A DNA stretch of 64,000 nt, taken from contig NZ_JARVKW010000006.1 of assembly GCF_029813775.1 (NCBI RefSeq), positions 203,590 to 267,589 of the forward strand, in the 5' to 3' direction. How positions within the stretch are numbered: position 1 is the stretch's first letter; each line of letters opens with the position of its first letter. Shown here one piece after another: positions 52,564 through 59,798 of the stretch. The notes beneath the pieces were generated by a model. That model had not been told where the DNA came from. It did no database searches and was given only the letters and a program-made list of their open reading frames with translations. The stretch comes from Streptomyces sp. DH24. Lineage in GTDB: Bacteria; Actinomycetota; Actinomycetes; Streptomycetales; Streptomycetaceae. The position numbers were made by a program, and so were the translations under genes.

Positions 52564-52690
52564 CACCCCGGGCCGCCGCGGGCCGGGCCGTGTTTACGGC
52601 GCTTCACCCGCGGACATGCGGAGGTCCCCCTGACGTAACCCCTGTGGATCTACGCTGAGGCCGAACGACACGCCGACGGAGGGAGCACAC

Positions 52691-53449
52691 ATGGCTACCG
52701 GAAACCCCGAGGGGAAGAGGCGGCCGCCCGAGGAGCAGCGCCTGGGGCCGGTCCTCCGCAGGCGGGACCAGGTACAGGCCAGCACCACCGACCAGCGGCT
52801 GCTGGACGCGGGCGGCCCGTCGGACTGGGTGCACACCGACCCCTGGCGCGTGCTGCGCATCCAGTCGGAGTTCATCGAGGGCTTCGGCACCCTCGCCGAA
52901 CTCCCGCCCGCGATCAGCGTGTTCGGCTCCGCCCGCACCCCGGCAGGATCGCCGGATTACGAGGCGGGCGTGCGGCTCGGCCGGGGCCTGGTGGAGGCGG
53001 GCTTCGCCGTCATCACCGGCGGCGGGCCGGGCGCCATGGAGGCCGCCAACAAGGGCGCCTGCGACGCGAGCGGCATCTCGGTCGGCCTCGGCATCGAGCT
53101 GCCCTTCGAGCAGGGACTCAACCCCTACGTCGACATCGGCCTCAACTTCCGTTACTTCTTCGTCCGGAAGATGATGTTCGTCAAGTACGCGCAGGGCTTC
53201 GTCGTCCTGCCCGGCGGCCTCGGCACGCTCGACGAACTCTTCGAGGCCCTGACCCTGGTCCAGACGCAGAAGGTCACCCGCTTCCCGATCGTCCTGTTCG
53301 GCACCGAGTACTGGGGCGGCCTGGTCGACTGGCTCAGGGGCACCGTGATCGCCCAGGGCAAGGCCGCCGAGAAGGACCTGATGCTGTTCCACGTCACGGA
53401 CGACGTGGACGAGGCCGTCGCCCTGGTCTCGAAGGAAGCCGGCCGCTAG
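52691..53449 (+). CDS. LOG family protein (TIGR00730; lysine-decarboxylase-like Rossmann fold)
   Basis: This 252-residue protein shows the LOG signature PGGLGTLDELFE and the preceding GGGPGAMEAANKGA. Family members hydrolyse cytokinin or other nucleoside 5'-monophosphates; despite the old name they are not lysine decarboxylases. The mycobacterial counterpart (Rv1205) lies at the same place and is linked to cytokinin-like adenine derivatives. ATG 52691 follows GGAGGGAG. It converges on folP2 with only four bases between stops. Confidence 0.92.
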   Translation: MATGNPEGKRRPPEEQRLGPVLRRRDQVQASTTDQRLLDAGGPSDWVHTDPWRVLRIQSEFIEGFGTLAELPPAISVFGSARTPAGSPDYEAGVRLGRGLVEAGFAVITGGGPGAMEAANKGACDASGISVGLGIELPFEQGLNPYVDIGLNFRYFFVRKMMFVKYAQGFVVLPGGLGTLDELFEALTLVQTQKVTRFPIVLFGTEYWGGLVDWLRGTVIAQGKAAEKDLMLFHVTDDVDEAVALVSKEAGR

Positions 53450-53453
53450 GACG

Positions 53454-54314
53454 TCACGCCAGACCCCGGCGGGCCACCGCCGGGGGACGGTGGCCGGCGA
53501 TCGACGCCACCATGTCCAGCACCTGCCGGGTCTCGGCGACCTCGTGCACCCGGTACACCTGCGCCCCGAGCCACGCGGAGACCGCGGTCGTCGCCAGCGT
53601 CCCCAGCACCCGCTCCCTCACCGGCCGGTCCAGCGTCTCCCCGACGAAGTCCTTGTTCGACAGCGACACCAGCACCGGCCAGCCCGTCTCCACCATCTCG
53701 CCGAGCCGCCGCGTCGCCTCCAGGCTGTGCCGCGTGTTCTTCCCGAAGTCGTGCCCCGGGTCGATCAGCACCGACTCCCGCGGCACGCCCAGCGCCACCG
53801 CCCGCTCGGCCAGCCCGACCGTCACGCGCAGGATGTCCGCCATCACGTCGTCGTACGTCACCCGGTGCGGGCGCGTGCGCGGTTCGGCGCCCCCCGCGTG
53901 CGTGCACACCAGGCCCACCCGGTACCGCGCCGCGACCTCCGCGAGCTTCGGGTCGACGCCGCCCCACGCGTCGTTCAGCAGGTCGGCGCCCGCCTCGCAC
54001 ACGGCCTCGCCGACCTCGTGCCGCCAGGTGTCCACGCTGATCACGACGTCCGGGAAACGCCGCCGCACCTCGGCCACGAAGCCGACCGTGCGCCGCGCCT
54101 CCTCCTCGGCGGTGACCTCCTCGCCGGGCCCGGCCTTCACCCCGCCGATGTCGATGATCGCGGCGCCTTCGGCCACCGCCTGCTCCACGCGCGCGAGCGC
54201 CGGCTCGTCGCGGAAGGTGGCCCCCTGGTCGTAGAAGGAGTCCGGGGTCCGGTTCACGATGGCCATGATCACCGGCTCGTGCGGGTCGAATGCGCGCCTG
54301 CCCAGCCTGAGCAT
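53454..54314 (-). CDS. folP2: FolP2-type dihydropteroate synthase homologue
   Basis: This 286-residue TIM-barrel protein belongs to the DHPS family (VIMAIVNRTPDSFYDQG; VISVDTWRHEVGEAVCEAGA; LIDPGHDFGKN; YRVHEV). The loop that reads ESTRPG in true DHPS, and which helps bind p-aminobenzoate, is VKAGPGE here (IIDIGGVKAGPGEEVT). This is the FolP2 form; in mycobacteria folP1, not folP2, encodes the working DHPS. Its real reaction is unknown. It is flanked by LOG and DivIVA-like genes as in M. tuberculosis, but the gpgS gene found there is absent. Confidence 0.85.
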   Translation of the reverse strand: MLRLGRRAFDPHEPVIMAIVNRTPDSFYDQGATFRDEPALARVEQAVAEGAAIIDIGGVKAGPGEEVTAEEEARRTVGFVAEVRRRFPDVVISVDTWRHEVGEAVCEAGADLLNDAWGGVDPKLAEVAARYRVGLVCTHAGGAEPRTRPHRVTYDDVMADILRVTVGLAERAVALGVPRESVLIDPGHDFGKNTRHSLEATRRLGEMVETGWPVLVSLSNKDFVGETLDRPVRERVLGTLATTAVSAWLGAQVYRVHEVAETRQVLDMVASIAGHRPPAVARRGLA

Positions 54315-54439
54315 CCCCTGTGACCTCTCCCTGTGCGTCCCCGTCCACGGCCGCCTGCGACCCTAGCTGTCAGAGTCGCATGGCACGATCGGAGCCTGAC
54401 ACATCCGCATCCGATCCATCCGACGTGGGGGCCCCAGCG

Positions 54440-54793
54440 ATGGTGATGTTCTTGTTCCTGATCGTGGCGCTCGCCGTCGTGGTCTCCGGGGTGACCCTCG
54501 CCGTCGTGGGCGGCGGCGAGCGCGCCCCGCTGCCCGACGCCGCGCCCGAGCGGCTCCAGGACCACCTGCCGCCGGACCGGCCGCTCGGCCGTGCCGACGT
54601 GGAGCGCCTGCGCTTCCCGCTCGCCGTGCGCGGCTACCGCATGGCCGACGTGGACGACGCCCTCGGCCGCCTCGGCGCCGAGCTCGCCGAGCGGGACGCC
54701 CGCATCGCCGACCTGGAGTCCGCGCTGGCCGGAGCCCGGGCCGCCGCCCACCACGCCGCCGTGGAGAAGCCCGCCCCGGAGGACGAGCAGTGA
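54440..54793 (+). CDS. DivIVA-domain membrane protein
   Basis: ATG 54440 gives a 117-residue protein: one N-terminal membrane helix (VMFLFLIVALAVVVSGVTLAV), then a DivIVA-type segment (FPLAVRGYRMADVDDALGRL) and a coiled coil with Ala-rich tail. Matching small DivIVA-like proteins occur beside tag in mycobacteria (Rv1209). It may mark curved membrane or septa, but this is inference. The stop overlaps tag in GTGA. Confidence 0.85.
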   Translation: MVMFLFLIVALAVVVSGVTLAVVGGGERAPLPDAAPERLQDHLPPDRPLGRADVERLRFPLAVRGYRMADVDDALGRLGAELAERDARIADLESALAGARAAAHHAAVEKPAPEDEQ

Positions 54794-55371
54794 GCACGGC
54801 ACTCGCCGGTCCCGACGGCGCCCCGCGCTGCCCCTGGGCCCTGTCCACGCCGGACTACGTGACCTACCACGACGAGGAGTGGGGCCGCCCGGTCCACGGC
54901 GACGACGCGCTGTACGAGCGGCTCAGCCTGGAGGCCTTCCAGTCCGGCCTGTCCTGGATCACCATCCTGCGCCGCCGCCCCGGCTTCCGCGCCGCCTTCG
55001 CCGGCTTCGACATCGCCAAGGTCGCCGCCTTCACCGACGACGACCGCGAACGGCTCCTGGCCGACACCGGCATCATCCGCAACCGCGCCAAGATCGACGC
55101 CACGCTCGCCAACGCGCGCGTGCTGGCCGACTGGGCCCCGGGCGACCTGGACGACCTGATCTGGTCCCACGCCCCCGAGCCCGGCCGCCCGGTCCCGAAG
55201 ACCCTCGCGGACGTCCCGGCGGTCACCCCCGAGTCGACGGCCCTGTCCAAGGCCCTGAAGAAACGGGGCCTGCGCTTCGTGGGCCCGACGACGGCGTACG
55301 CGCTGATGCAGGCGTGCGGGCTGGTGGACGACCACCTGGAGACGTGCGTGGCGCGCGGACCCCGCGCGTGA
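54790..55371 (+). CDS. tag: DNA-3-methyladenine glycosylase I
   Basis: This 193-residue base-excision repair enzyme removes N3-methyladenine. The N-terminal zinc ligands are in RCPWALSTPDYVTYHDEEWG, the helical core contains FQSGLSWITILRRRPGFRAA, and the C-terminal ligands are in VDDHLETC. Length equals the E. coli enzyme (187). The GTG start overlaps the DivIVA-like gene, so the pair is co-translated. Confidence 0.95.
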   Translation: MSTALAGPDGAPRCPWALSTPDYVTYHDEEWGRPVHGDDALYERLSLEAFQSGLSWITILRRRPGFRAAFAGFDIAKVAAFTDDDRERLLADTGIIRNRAKIDATLANARVLADWAPGDLDDLIWSHAPEPGRPVPKTLADVPAVTPESTALSKALKKRGLRFVGPTTAYALMQACGLVDDHLETCVARGPRA

Positions 55372-55393
55372 GGGCGCGGGGTCCCGGCGGCGC

Positions 55394-56197
55394 TCACCGG
55401 CCCAGGTACCGCGGCTTCTCCTTGTCGACGAACGCCCGCACCGCGATCGCGTGGTCCTCGGAGGAACCCGCCCGCGACTGGAGTTCCTCCTCCTTCTCCA
55501 GCGTCTCCTCCAGCGAGTGCGTCAGCCCGTACGCCACGGCCTCCTTCAGCGCCGCGTAGGCGACCGTCGGCCCGGCGGCCAGCGCCCGCGCCGCCTTCTC
55601 CGCCTCGGCCCGCAGCTCCGCGGCCGGCACGATCCGGTTGGCGATGCCCAGCTCGTACGCCTCCTGCGCGCCGATGTTCCGCGGGAACAGCAGCAGGTCG
55701 GCGGCCCGGCCCGGACCGACGACGCGGGGCAGCGTCCACGAGATGCCGGAGTCGGCGGTCAGCGCCACACCGGCGAACGACGTGTTGAACGCGGCCGTGT
55801 CCGCCACCAGCCGGTAGTCCGCCGCGAGGGCGAAGCCGAAGCCCGCCCCGGCCGCCACGCCGTTCACCGCGGCGACCACCGGCTTCGCGGCGCCGGCCAG
55901 CGCCCGCACGATCGGGTTGTAGTGCTCCCGCACCGTGCTCATCGTCTGCCCCGAGCCGGACTCCCGGTCCGCGGCCAGCAGCCCGATGTGCTCCTTGAGG
56001 TCCTGGCCGACGCAGAACGCCCGCTCACCGGCGGCCGTCAGCAGCACCGCCCGCACGGCGTCGTCGTCCGCGGCGGACCTCACCGCGTCCCGCAGGGCGA
56101 CCTTGGTCTCGACATTCAGCGCGTTCATCGCCTCGGGGCGGTTCAGCGTGATCGTCGCGAGCCCGTCGCTCACCTCGTAGAGCACGGTGTCGGCCAT
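55394..56197 (-). CDS. Enoyl-CoA hydratase/isomerase family protein
   Basis: ATG 56197 gives a 267-residue crotonase. The oxyanion-hole regions ERAFCVGQDLKEH and AAVNGVAAGAGFGFALAADY are clear. The acidic catalytic position is in TADSGISWTLPRVVG, where Asp replaces the Glu usual in hydratases, which suggests an isomerase or PaaG-like role. The C-terminal helical lid (EDHAIAVRAFVDKEKPRYLGR) is complete. It converges on tag, with 22 bases between the stops. Confidence 0.9.
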   Translation of the reverse strand: MADTVLYEVSDGLATITLNRPEAMNALNVETKVALRDAVRSAADDDAVRAVLLTAAGERAFCVGQDLKEHIGLLAADRESGSGQTMSTVREHYNPIVRALAGAAKPVVAAVNGVAAGAGFGFALAADYRLVADTAAFNTSFAGVALTADSGISWTLPRVVGPGRAADLLLFPRNIGAQEAYELGIANRIVPAAELRAEAEKAARALAAGPTVAYAALKEAVAYGLTHSLEETLEKEEELQSRAGSSEDHAIAVRAFVDKEKPRYLGR

Positions 56198-56551
56198 GGC
56201 GTATCCCCTCCGTGTGGCGGTTGTCTGCAGGACAGCATGGCGGAGATCAACGACCGCGGAACCGACCGGCCGTGTGAGCTGCGTCAAACAATTCCGTGCC
56301 GTTTCCGTTCGGTGGAAGTGTGTGCGGGCGCGCAGTATCGCAGTCACTTCGCCGAATTGAGTGGTTTTGCTCGCGTGCGTTGCCCAAGCGATGCCGACCG
56401 ATGTTGGTCATCGGGTCCTGCGATGCGGGATAATGGCTGGGAAGCAATGTGTTCGATGCCGGTGTCGCGCGCGTGCCCGTTCCGGACCGTGCGTGCCCTT
56501 CAGGGGGCCGTCGGCTTTGACGATGAGCTGGTTTCAGGAAGGGGAACGAGC
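56198..56551. promoter_or_regulatory. Divergent promoter region of the crotonase and DUF3117 genes
   Basis: This 354-base gap carries no gene. Toward DUF3117, GATAAT at 56429-56434 is a good -10 with TTGGTC (56404-56409) as a distant -35. The dyad CCGATG-TTGGT-CATCGG (56398-56414) overlaps that -35. AGGAAGGGG (56536-56544) is the DUF3117 ribosome binding site. The region also has an AT-richer patch near 56350-56375. Confidence 0.45.
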
Positions 56552-56719
56552 ATGGCGGCCATGAAGCCGCGGACGGGTGACGGCCCGCTCGAGGTGACCA
56601 AGGAGGGGCGGGGCATCGTCATGCGCGTTCCGCTCGAAGGCGGCGGTCGGCTCGTCGTCGAGCTGACCCCGGACGAGGCCGACGCGCTCGGCGACGCTCT
56701 CAAGAAGGTCGTCGGCTGA
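56552..56719 (+). CDS. DUF3117 protein
   Basis: This 55-residue protein (MAAMKPRTGDGPLEVTKEGR, then GIVMRVPLEGGGRLVVELTP and a DEADALGDALKKV helix) is almost invariant in actinobacteria; the M. tuberculosis form is Rv1211. It is a small compact beta-hairpin plus helix protein of unknown role. It starts at an ATG after GAAGGGG and ends in a strong terminator, so it forms its own transcription unit. Confidence 0.92.
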   Translation: MAAMKPRTGDGPLEVTKEGRGIVMRVPLEGGGRLVVELTPDEADALGDALKKVVG

Positions 56720-56745
56720 CGCGCAAGCGACCATACCCTTTCAGT

Positions 56746-56773
56746 GCCCCGGCGCCGCGTGCGGTGCCGGGGC
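56746..56773 (+). terminator. Intrinsic terminator of the DUF3117 gene
   Basis: GCCCCGGCGCCG and CGGTGCCGGGGC form a 12-base stem with one G-T wobble and a CGTG tetraloop, followed by CGCTGTTTT. It is the most classical rho-independent terminator in the window. Confidence 0.85.
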
Positions 56774-56933
56774 CGCTGTTTTCCCGGGAATTCCCGGCGA
56801 AACGGCGTGCTTCTCGACACGGGCGAGGGACTTTCGGCGCGGTGCGGGTTTCTCGGTGAGGAGGAGATTCCCGTTCCGGCTCAGTACTGTTCCGAGCGGC
56901 CGGGTGCCTGCCCGGTGCCGGGCCGGGTGGGCC

Positions 56934-57566
56934 TCAGCGCTTCACCGCGCACAGCAGGCCGTCGCCCACCGGCAGCACCGACGGCACGAGTTCCTGGCTC
57001 TCGCGTACCGTACGCAGCACCTCGCGCAGCCGCAGCACCTCGGTCGGCTGGGGCCCCGAGTCCACGGTCCGGCCGTTGGCGAAGACGCCCTCGAAAACGA
57101 CCAGTCCACCGGGGCGCAGCAGACGCAACGATTCAGCGAGGTAGTCGAGGTACTCGAGCCGGTCGCCGTCGCAGAACACGAGGTCGTACCCGGCGTCCGC
57201 GAGCCGCGGCAGCACGTCCAGGGCGCGGCCGGGGATGAAACGGGCCCGGTTGCTGGCGAAGCCGGCGGCCCGGAAGGCCTGGCGGGCGAACTGCTGGTGT
57301 TCCGGCTCCGGGTCGACCGTGGTGAGGACCCCGTCCGGCCGCATGCCGTGCAGCAGATGAATCCCGGACACGCCGCAGCCCGTCCCGATCTCGGCGACGG
57401 CCTTCGCGTCCACGGCGGCGGCGAGCAACCGCAGCGCGGAGCCCGTGCTGGGCGACACCGAGCGCAGCCCTGCCTCACGGGCCCGGTCGCGGGCCCAGTG
57501 CAGCGCGTCGTCCTCGGCGACATAGGCGTCGGCGAACGCCCAGCTCGTCTGCCGGTTGCCGCTAAT
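56934..57566 (-). CDS. Family 3 O-methyltransferase with probable ATT start
   Basis: The SAM-binding core is clear: AVAEIGTGCGVSGIHLLHGM, then VLTTVDPEPEHQQFARQAF and YDLVFCDGDRLEYLDYLAES. The first conventional start in frame (GTG 57458) would remove a helix that family members need. Upstream, the frame reads SGNRQTSWAFADAYVAEDDA and LHWARDRAREAGLRS with no ATG, GTG or TTG. An ATT at 57566-57564 lies six bases after AGGAG, giving 210 residues. The substrate is unknown. The same gene (Rv1220c) precedes sigE in mycobacteria. Confidence 0.8.
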   Translation of the reverse strand: MSGNRQTSWAFADAYVAEDDALHWARDRAREAGLRSVSPSTGSALRLLAAAVDAKAVAEIGTGCGVSGIHLLHGMRPDGVLTTVDPEPEHQQFARQAFRAAGFASNRARFIPGRALDVLPRLADAGYDLVFCDGDRLEYLDYLAESLRLLRPGGLVVFEGVFANGRTVDSGPQPTEVLRLREVLRTVRESQELVPSVLPVGDGLLCAVKR

Positions 57567-57794
57567 GACCCTCTCCTGTCCCCGTGGTTGCCTGGGCGTG
57601 ACTGTATCCGTTGGCGCCGGGAACCCGCAGATGGGACCGGTCGTTTAAAGGGATGAGCGAGTGGCGGATGCCGTGACGGGGGGTGACGGGTGGACCAGGA
57701 CGACGAGCAAGTGCTGACGCAGCCGTACGAGCCGTGCCAGCCGAGATCAATTTCTCGTAAAACCGCTTATCCGGAGCTAACGGGCGAGGTGGCT

Positions 57795-58568
57795 ATGGTA
57801 GGGGCTCCACTGGACACCACCAGAGCCGACAGGGGAGGTGCGGCTGCGCCTGTGGATCGGAGAGGAGCGCTGCGGCGCTTCCTCGGATCGGCGGGCAGGC
57901 CGAGATCCGTGAACGACACCGCTGCTGACCACAGCCACGCCGCTGATCACCCGCAGACCGCGACGTTCTCCACCGACGCGGACGGGTCGGCGTGGACTCC
58001 GCCCACGTGGGAGGAGATCGTCAGCACGCACAGTGGTCGGGTCTACCGCCTCGCCTACCGCCTCACGGGCAACCAGCACGACGCCGAGGACCTCACCCAG
58101 GAGGTCTTCGTCCGCGTCTTCCGTTCCCTGTCGACGTACACGCCGGGGACCTTCGAGGGCTGGCTGCACCGCATCACCACGAACCTGTTCCTGGACATGG
58201 TCCGCCGCAAGCAGCGCATCCGTTTCGACGCGCTCGGCGAGGACGCGGCCGAGCGGCTGCCCAGCCGGGAGCCCAACCCGCAGCAGATCTTCAACGACGC
58301 GCACTTCGACGCGGACGTGCAGCAGGCCCTCGACACGCTCGCCCCCGAGTTCCGTGCCGCGGTCGTGCTGTGCGACATCGAAGGGCTGTCGTACGAGGAG
58401 ATCGCCGCGACCCTCGGCGTCAAGCTCGGCACGGTGCGCTCCCGGATCCACCGCGGGCGCTCCCAGCTGCGCAAGGCCCTCGCGCACCGCTCGCCGGAGG
58501 CCCGGGCCGAACGCCGCTCCTTCATGGCCCGCGTGCCGGCACTGGGAGGAGGGGGCGCGAGCACGTGA
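57795..58568 (+). CDS. sigE: ECF sigma factor, SigE of the actinobacterial envelope-stress type
   Basis: ATG 57795 after GCGAGGTGGC gives 257 residues. Region 2 spans about 71-140 ([39 protein letters not shown]) and region 4 about 173-222 ([30 protein letters not shown]). A 70-residue N-terminal extension is unusual for ECF factors but is also present in mycobacterial SigE. The stop overlaps the anti-sigma gene in GTGA. It should direct RNA polymerase to envelope-stress promoters. Confidence 0.92.
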   Translation: MVGAPLDTTRADRGGAAAPVDRRGALRRFLGSAGRPRSVNDTAADHSHAADHPQTATFSTDADGSAWTPPTWEEIVSTHSGRVYRLAYRLTGNQHDAEDLTQEVFVRVFRSLSTYTPGTFEGWLHRITTNLFLDMVRRKQRIRFDALGEDAAERLPSREPNPQQIFNDAHFDADVQQALDTLAPEFRAAVVLCDIEGLSYEEIAATLGVKLGTVRSRIHRGRSQLRKALAHRSPEARAERRSFMARVPALGGGGAST

Positions 58569-59536
58569 GCGGGTCACGGCCGAAACCTGTCGAGGGACAC
58601 CTCGCGGAACAGCATCTGGGAGACCGACTCGCCGCCCTGGTGGACGGTGAGCTCGGTCATGACGCGCGCGAGCGCGTACTGGCGCACGTCGCCACCTGCC
58701 CGAAGTGCAAGGCGGAGGTGGACGAGCAGCGCCGGCTGAAGAACGTCTTCGCGGAGACGGCCCCGCCGCCGCCCTCCGAGAGCCTGCTGGCCCGCCTCCA
58801 GGGGCTGCCGGGCGGCGACACGGACGGCGGTTCCCCGCGCCTGGGCGACGGTGGCTTCGGCGGCCTGCCCGGCCGGTTGGGGGCGTCCGGGGCCTTCGGA
58901 GTGAAGCGGGACGACCGCTTCCCGTTCGGTTACGCCCCCGCCGCGTCCCACGCCGCGGTGCTGCCGCCCTCCCCGGGCCGCGGCTTCCGCATCCACGACG
59001 TCGGCCGCCACGACTCCGACCGGCCCGCGTCGCGCGGGCTGCGGTTCGCGTTCGTCGCCGCCGGGGCCGTGTCGCTGGCCGCGATCGCGCTCGGCGGGGT
59101 CACCACGGGCACGACGGCGGACACGTCCGAGGCGCGCGGCGGCTCCGGCAGCAACGTCACTCCGCTGCGCACCCAGGGCACGGGAGCCACGGGCACCCCC
59201 GAGTCCCAGCGCCGCCGCACGGCGGGACCGGTGCTCGCCCAGGGCGGTCAGCAGGCGCTCGGCGAGACCCCGGCCGCGCCGACCGCGGTGTCCGCGCCGC
59301 TGCTGCCCGGTGGTCTGCCGTCCCCGGCCGCGGTCCGGCAGCACCTGCTTCCGCTGACCACACCTGTCGAGGCAGGCGCGGCTGTCCTGTCCCCGCTGAT
59401 ACGTCCGCTGTCCGCGACCCCGCCGGTCACCCTGACGTCGTGGCCCACGCCCTCCGGTCTGCTCGCCGCGACCGTCCCCGACGCCACCTCGGCCCCCACG
59501 CCGGTGCCGTCCCCGTCCTCCCACCACCTTCCCTAG
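58565..59536 (+). CDS. rseA: Zinc-type anti-sigma factor paired with SigE
   Basis: GTG 58565 gives 323 residues. The ZAS motif HVATCPKC (His41, Cys45, Cys48) binds zinc in the sigma-inhibiting domain. A single membrane helix lies at about 160-181 ([20 protein letters not shown]), followed by a Pro/Thr-rich outer tail of about 140 residues. The membrane helix differs from mycobacterial RseA, which is shorter and cytoplasmic, so this form could sense the envelope directly. Coupled translation with sigE supports a cognate pair. Confidence 0.88.
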   Translation: MSGSRPKPVEGHLAEQHLGDRLAALVDGELGHDARERVLAHVATCPKCKAEVDEQRRLKNVFAETAPPPPSESLLARLQGLPGGDTDGGSPRLGDGGFGGLPGRLGASGAFGVKRDDRFPFGYAPAASHAAVLPPSPGRGFRIHDVGRHDSDRPASRGLRFAFVAAGAVSLAAIALGGVTTGTTADTSEARGGSGSNVTPLRTQGTGATGTPESQRRRTAGPVLAQGGQQALGETPAAPTAVSAPLLPGGLPSPAAVRQHLLPLTTPVEAGAAVLSPLIRPLSATPPVTLTSWPTPSGLLAATVPDATSAPTPVPSPSSHHLP

Positions 59537-59798
59537 CGGGCCACCGGCACTCGTCCCGCACACCAGGCCGCGGCCGGGCAACGGCTCCTGCTCGGCGCGG
59601 CCGGCCCTGCCCGGCCCACGCCCGCCCACACGTCCGCAGGGCCCGCCGCCCCGGACTCCGCTTCCCCGGCGTCTGCGCGCCGGCCCACGAACCTGATTGA
59701 ATCCGGGGTGGGCCGCGCCCCCGCCAGCGTGCCGGGCGCGGAGTCGACGAACCGCGGCCACCGCCGACGAGCCGTGCCGCGGCCAGCGGGGGGAGAGC

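Noticed and set aside
56934..57458. Short O-methyltransferase starting at GTG 57458
   Set aside because: It would remove a conserved-looking N-terminal helix that is encoded in frame upstream and present in family members; the ATT start is preferred.
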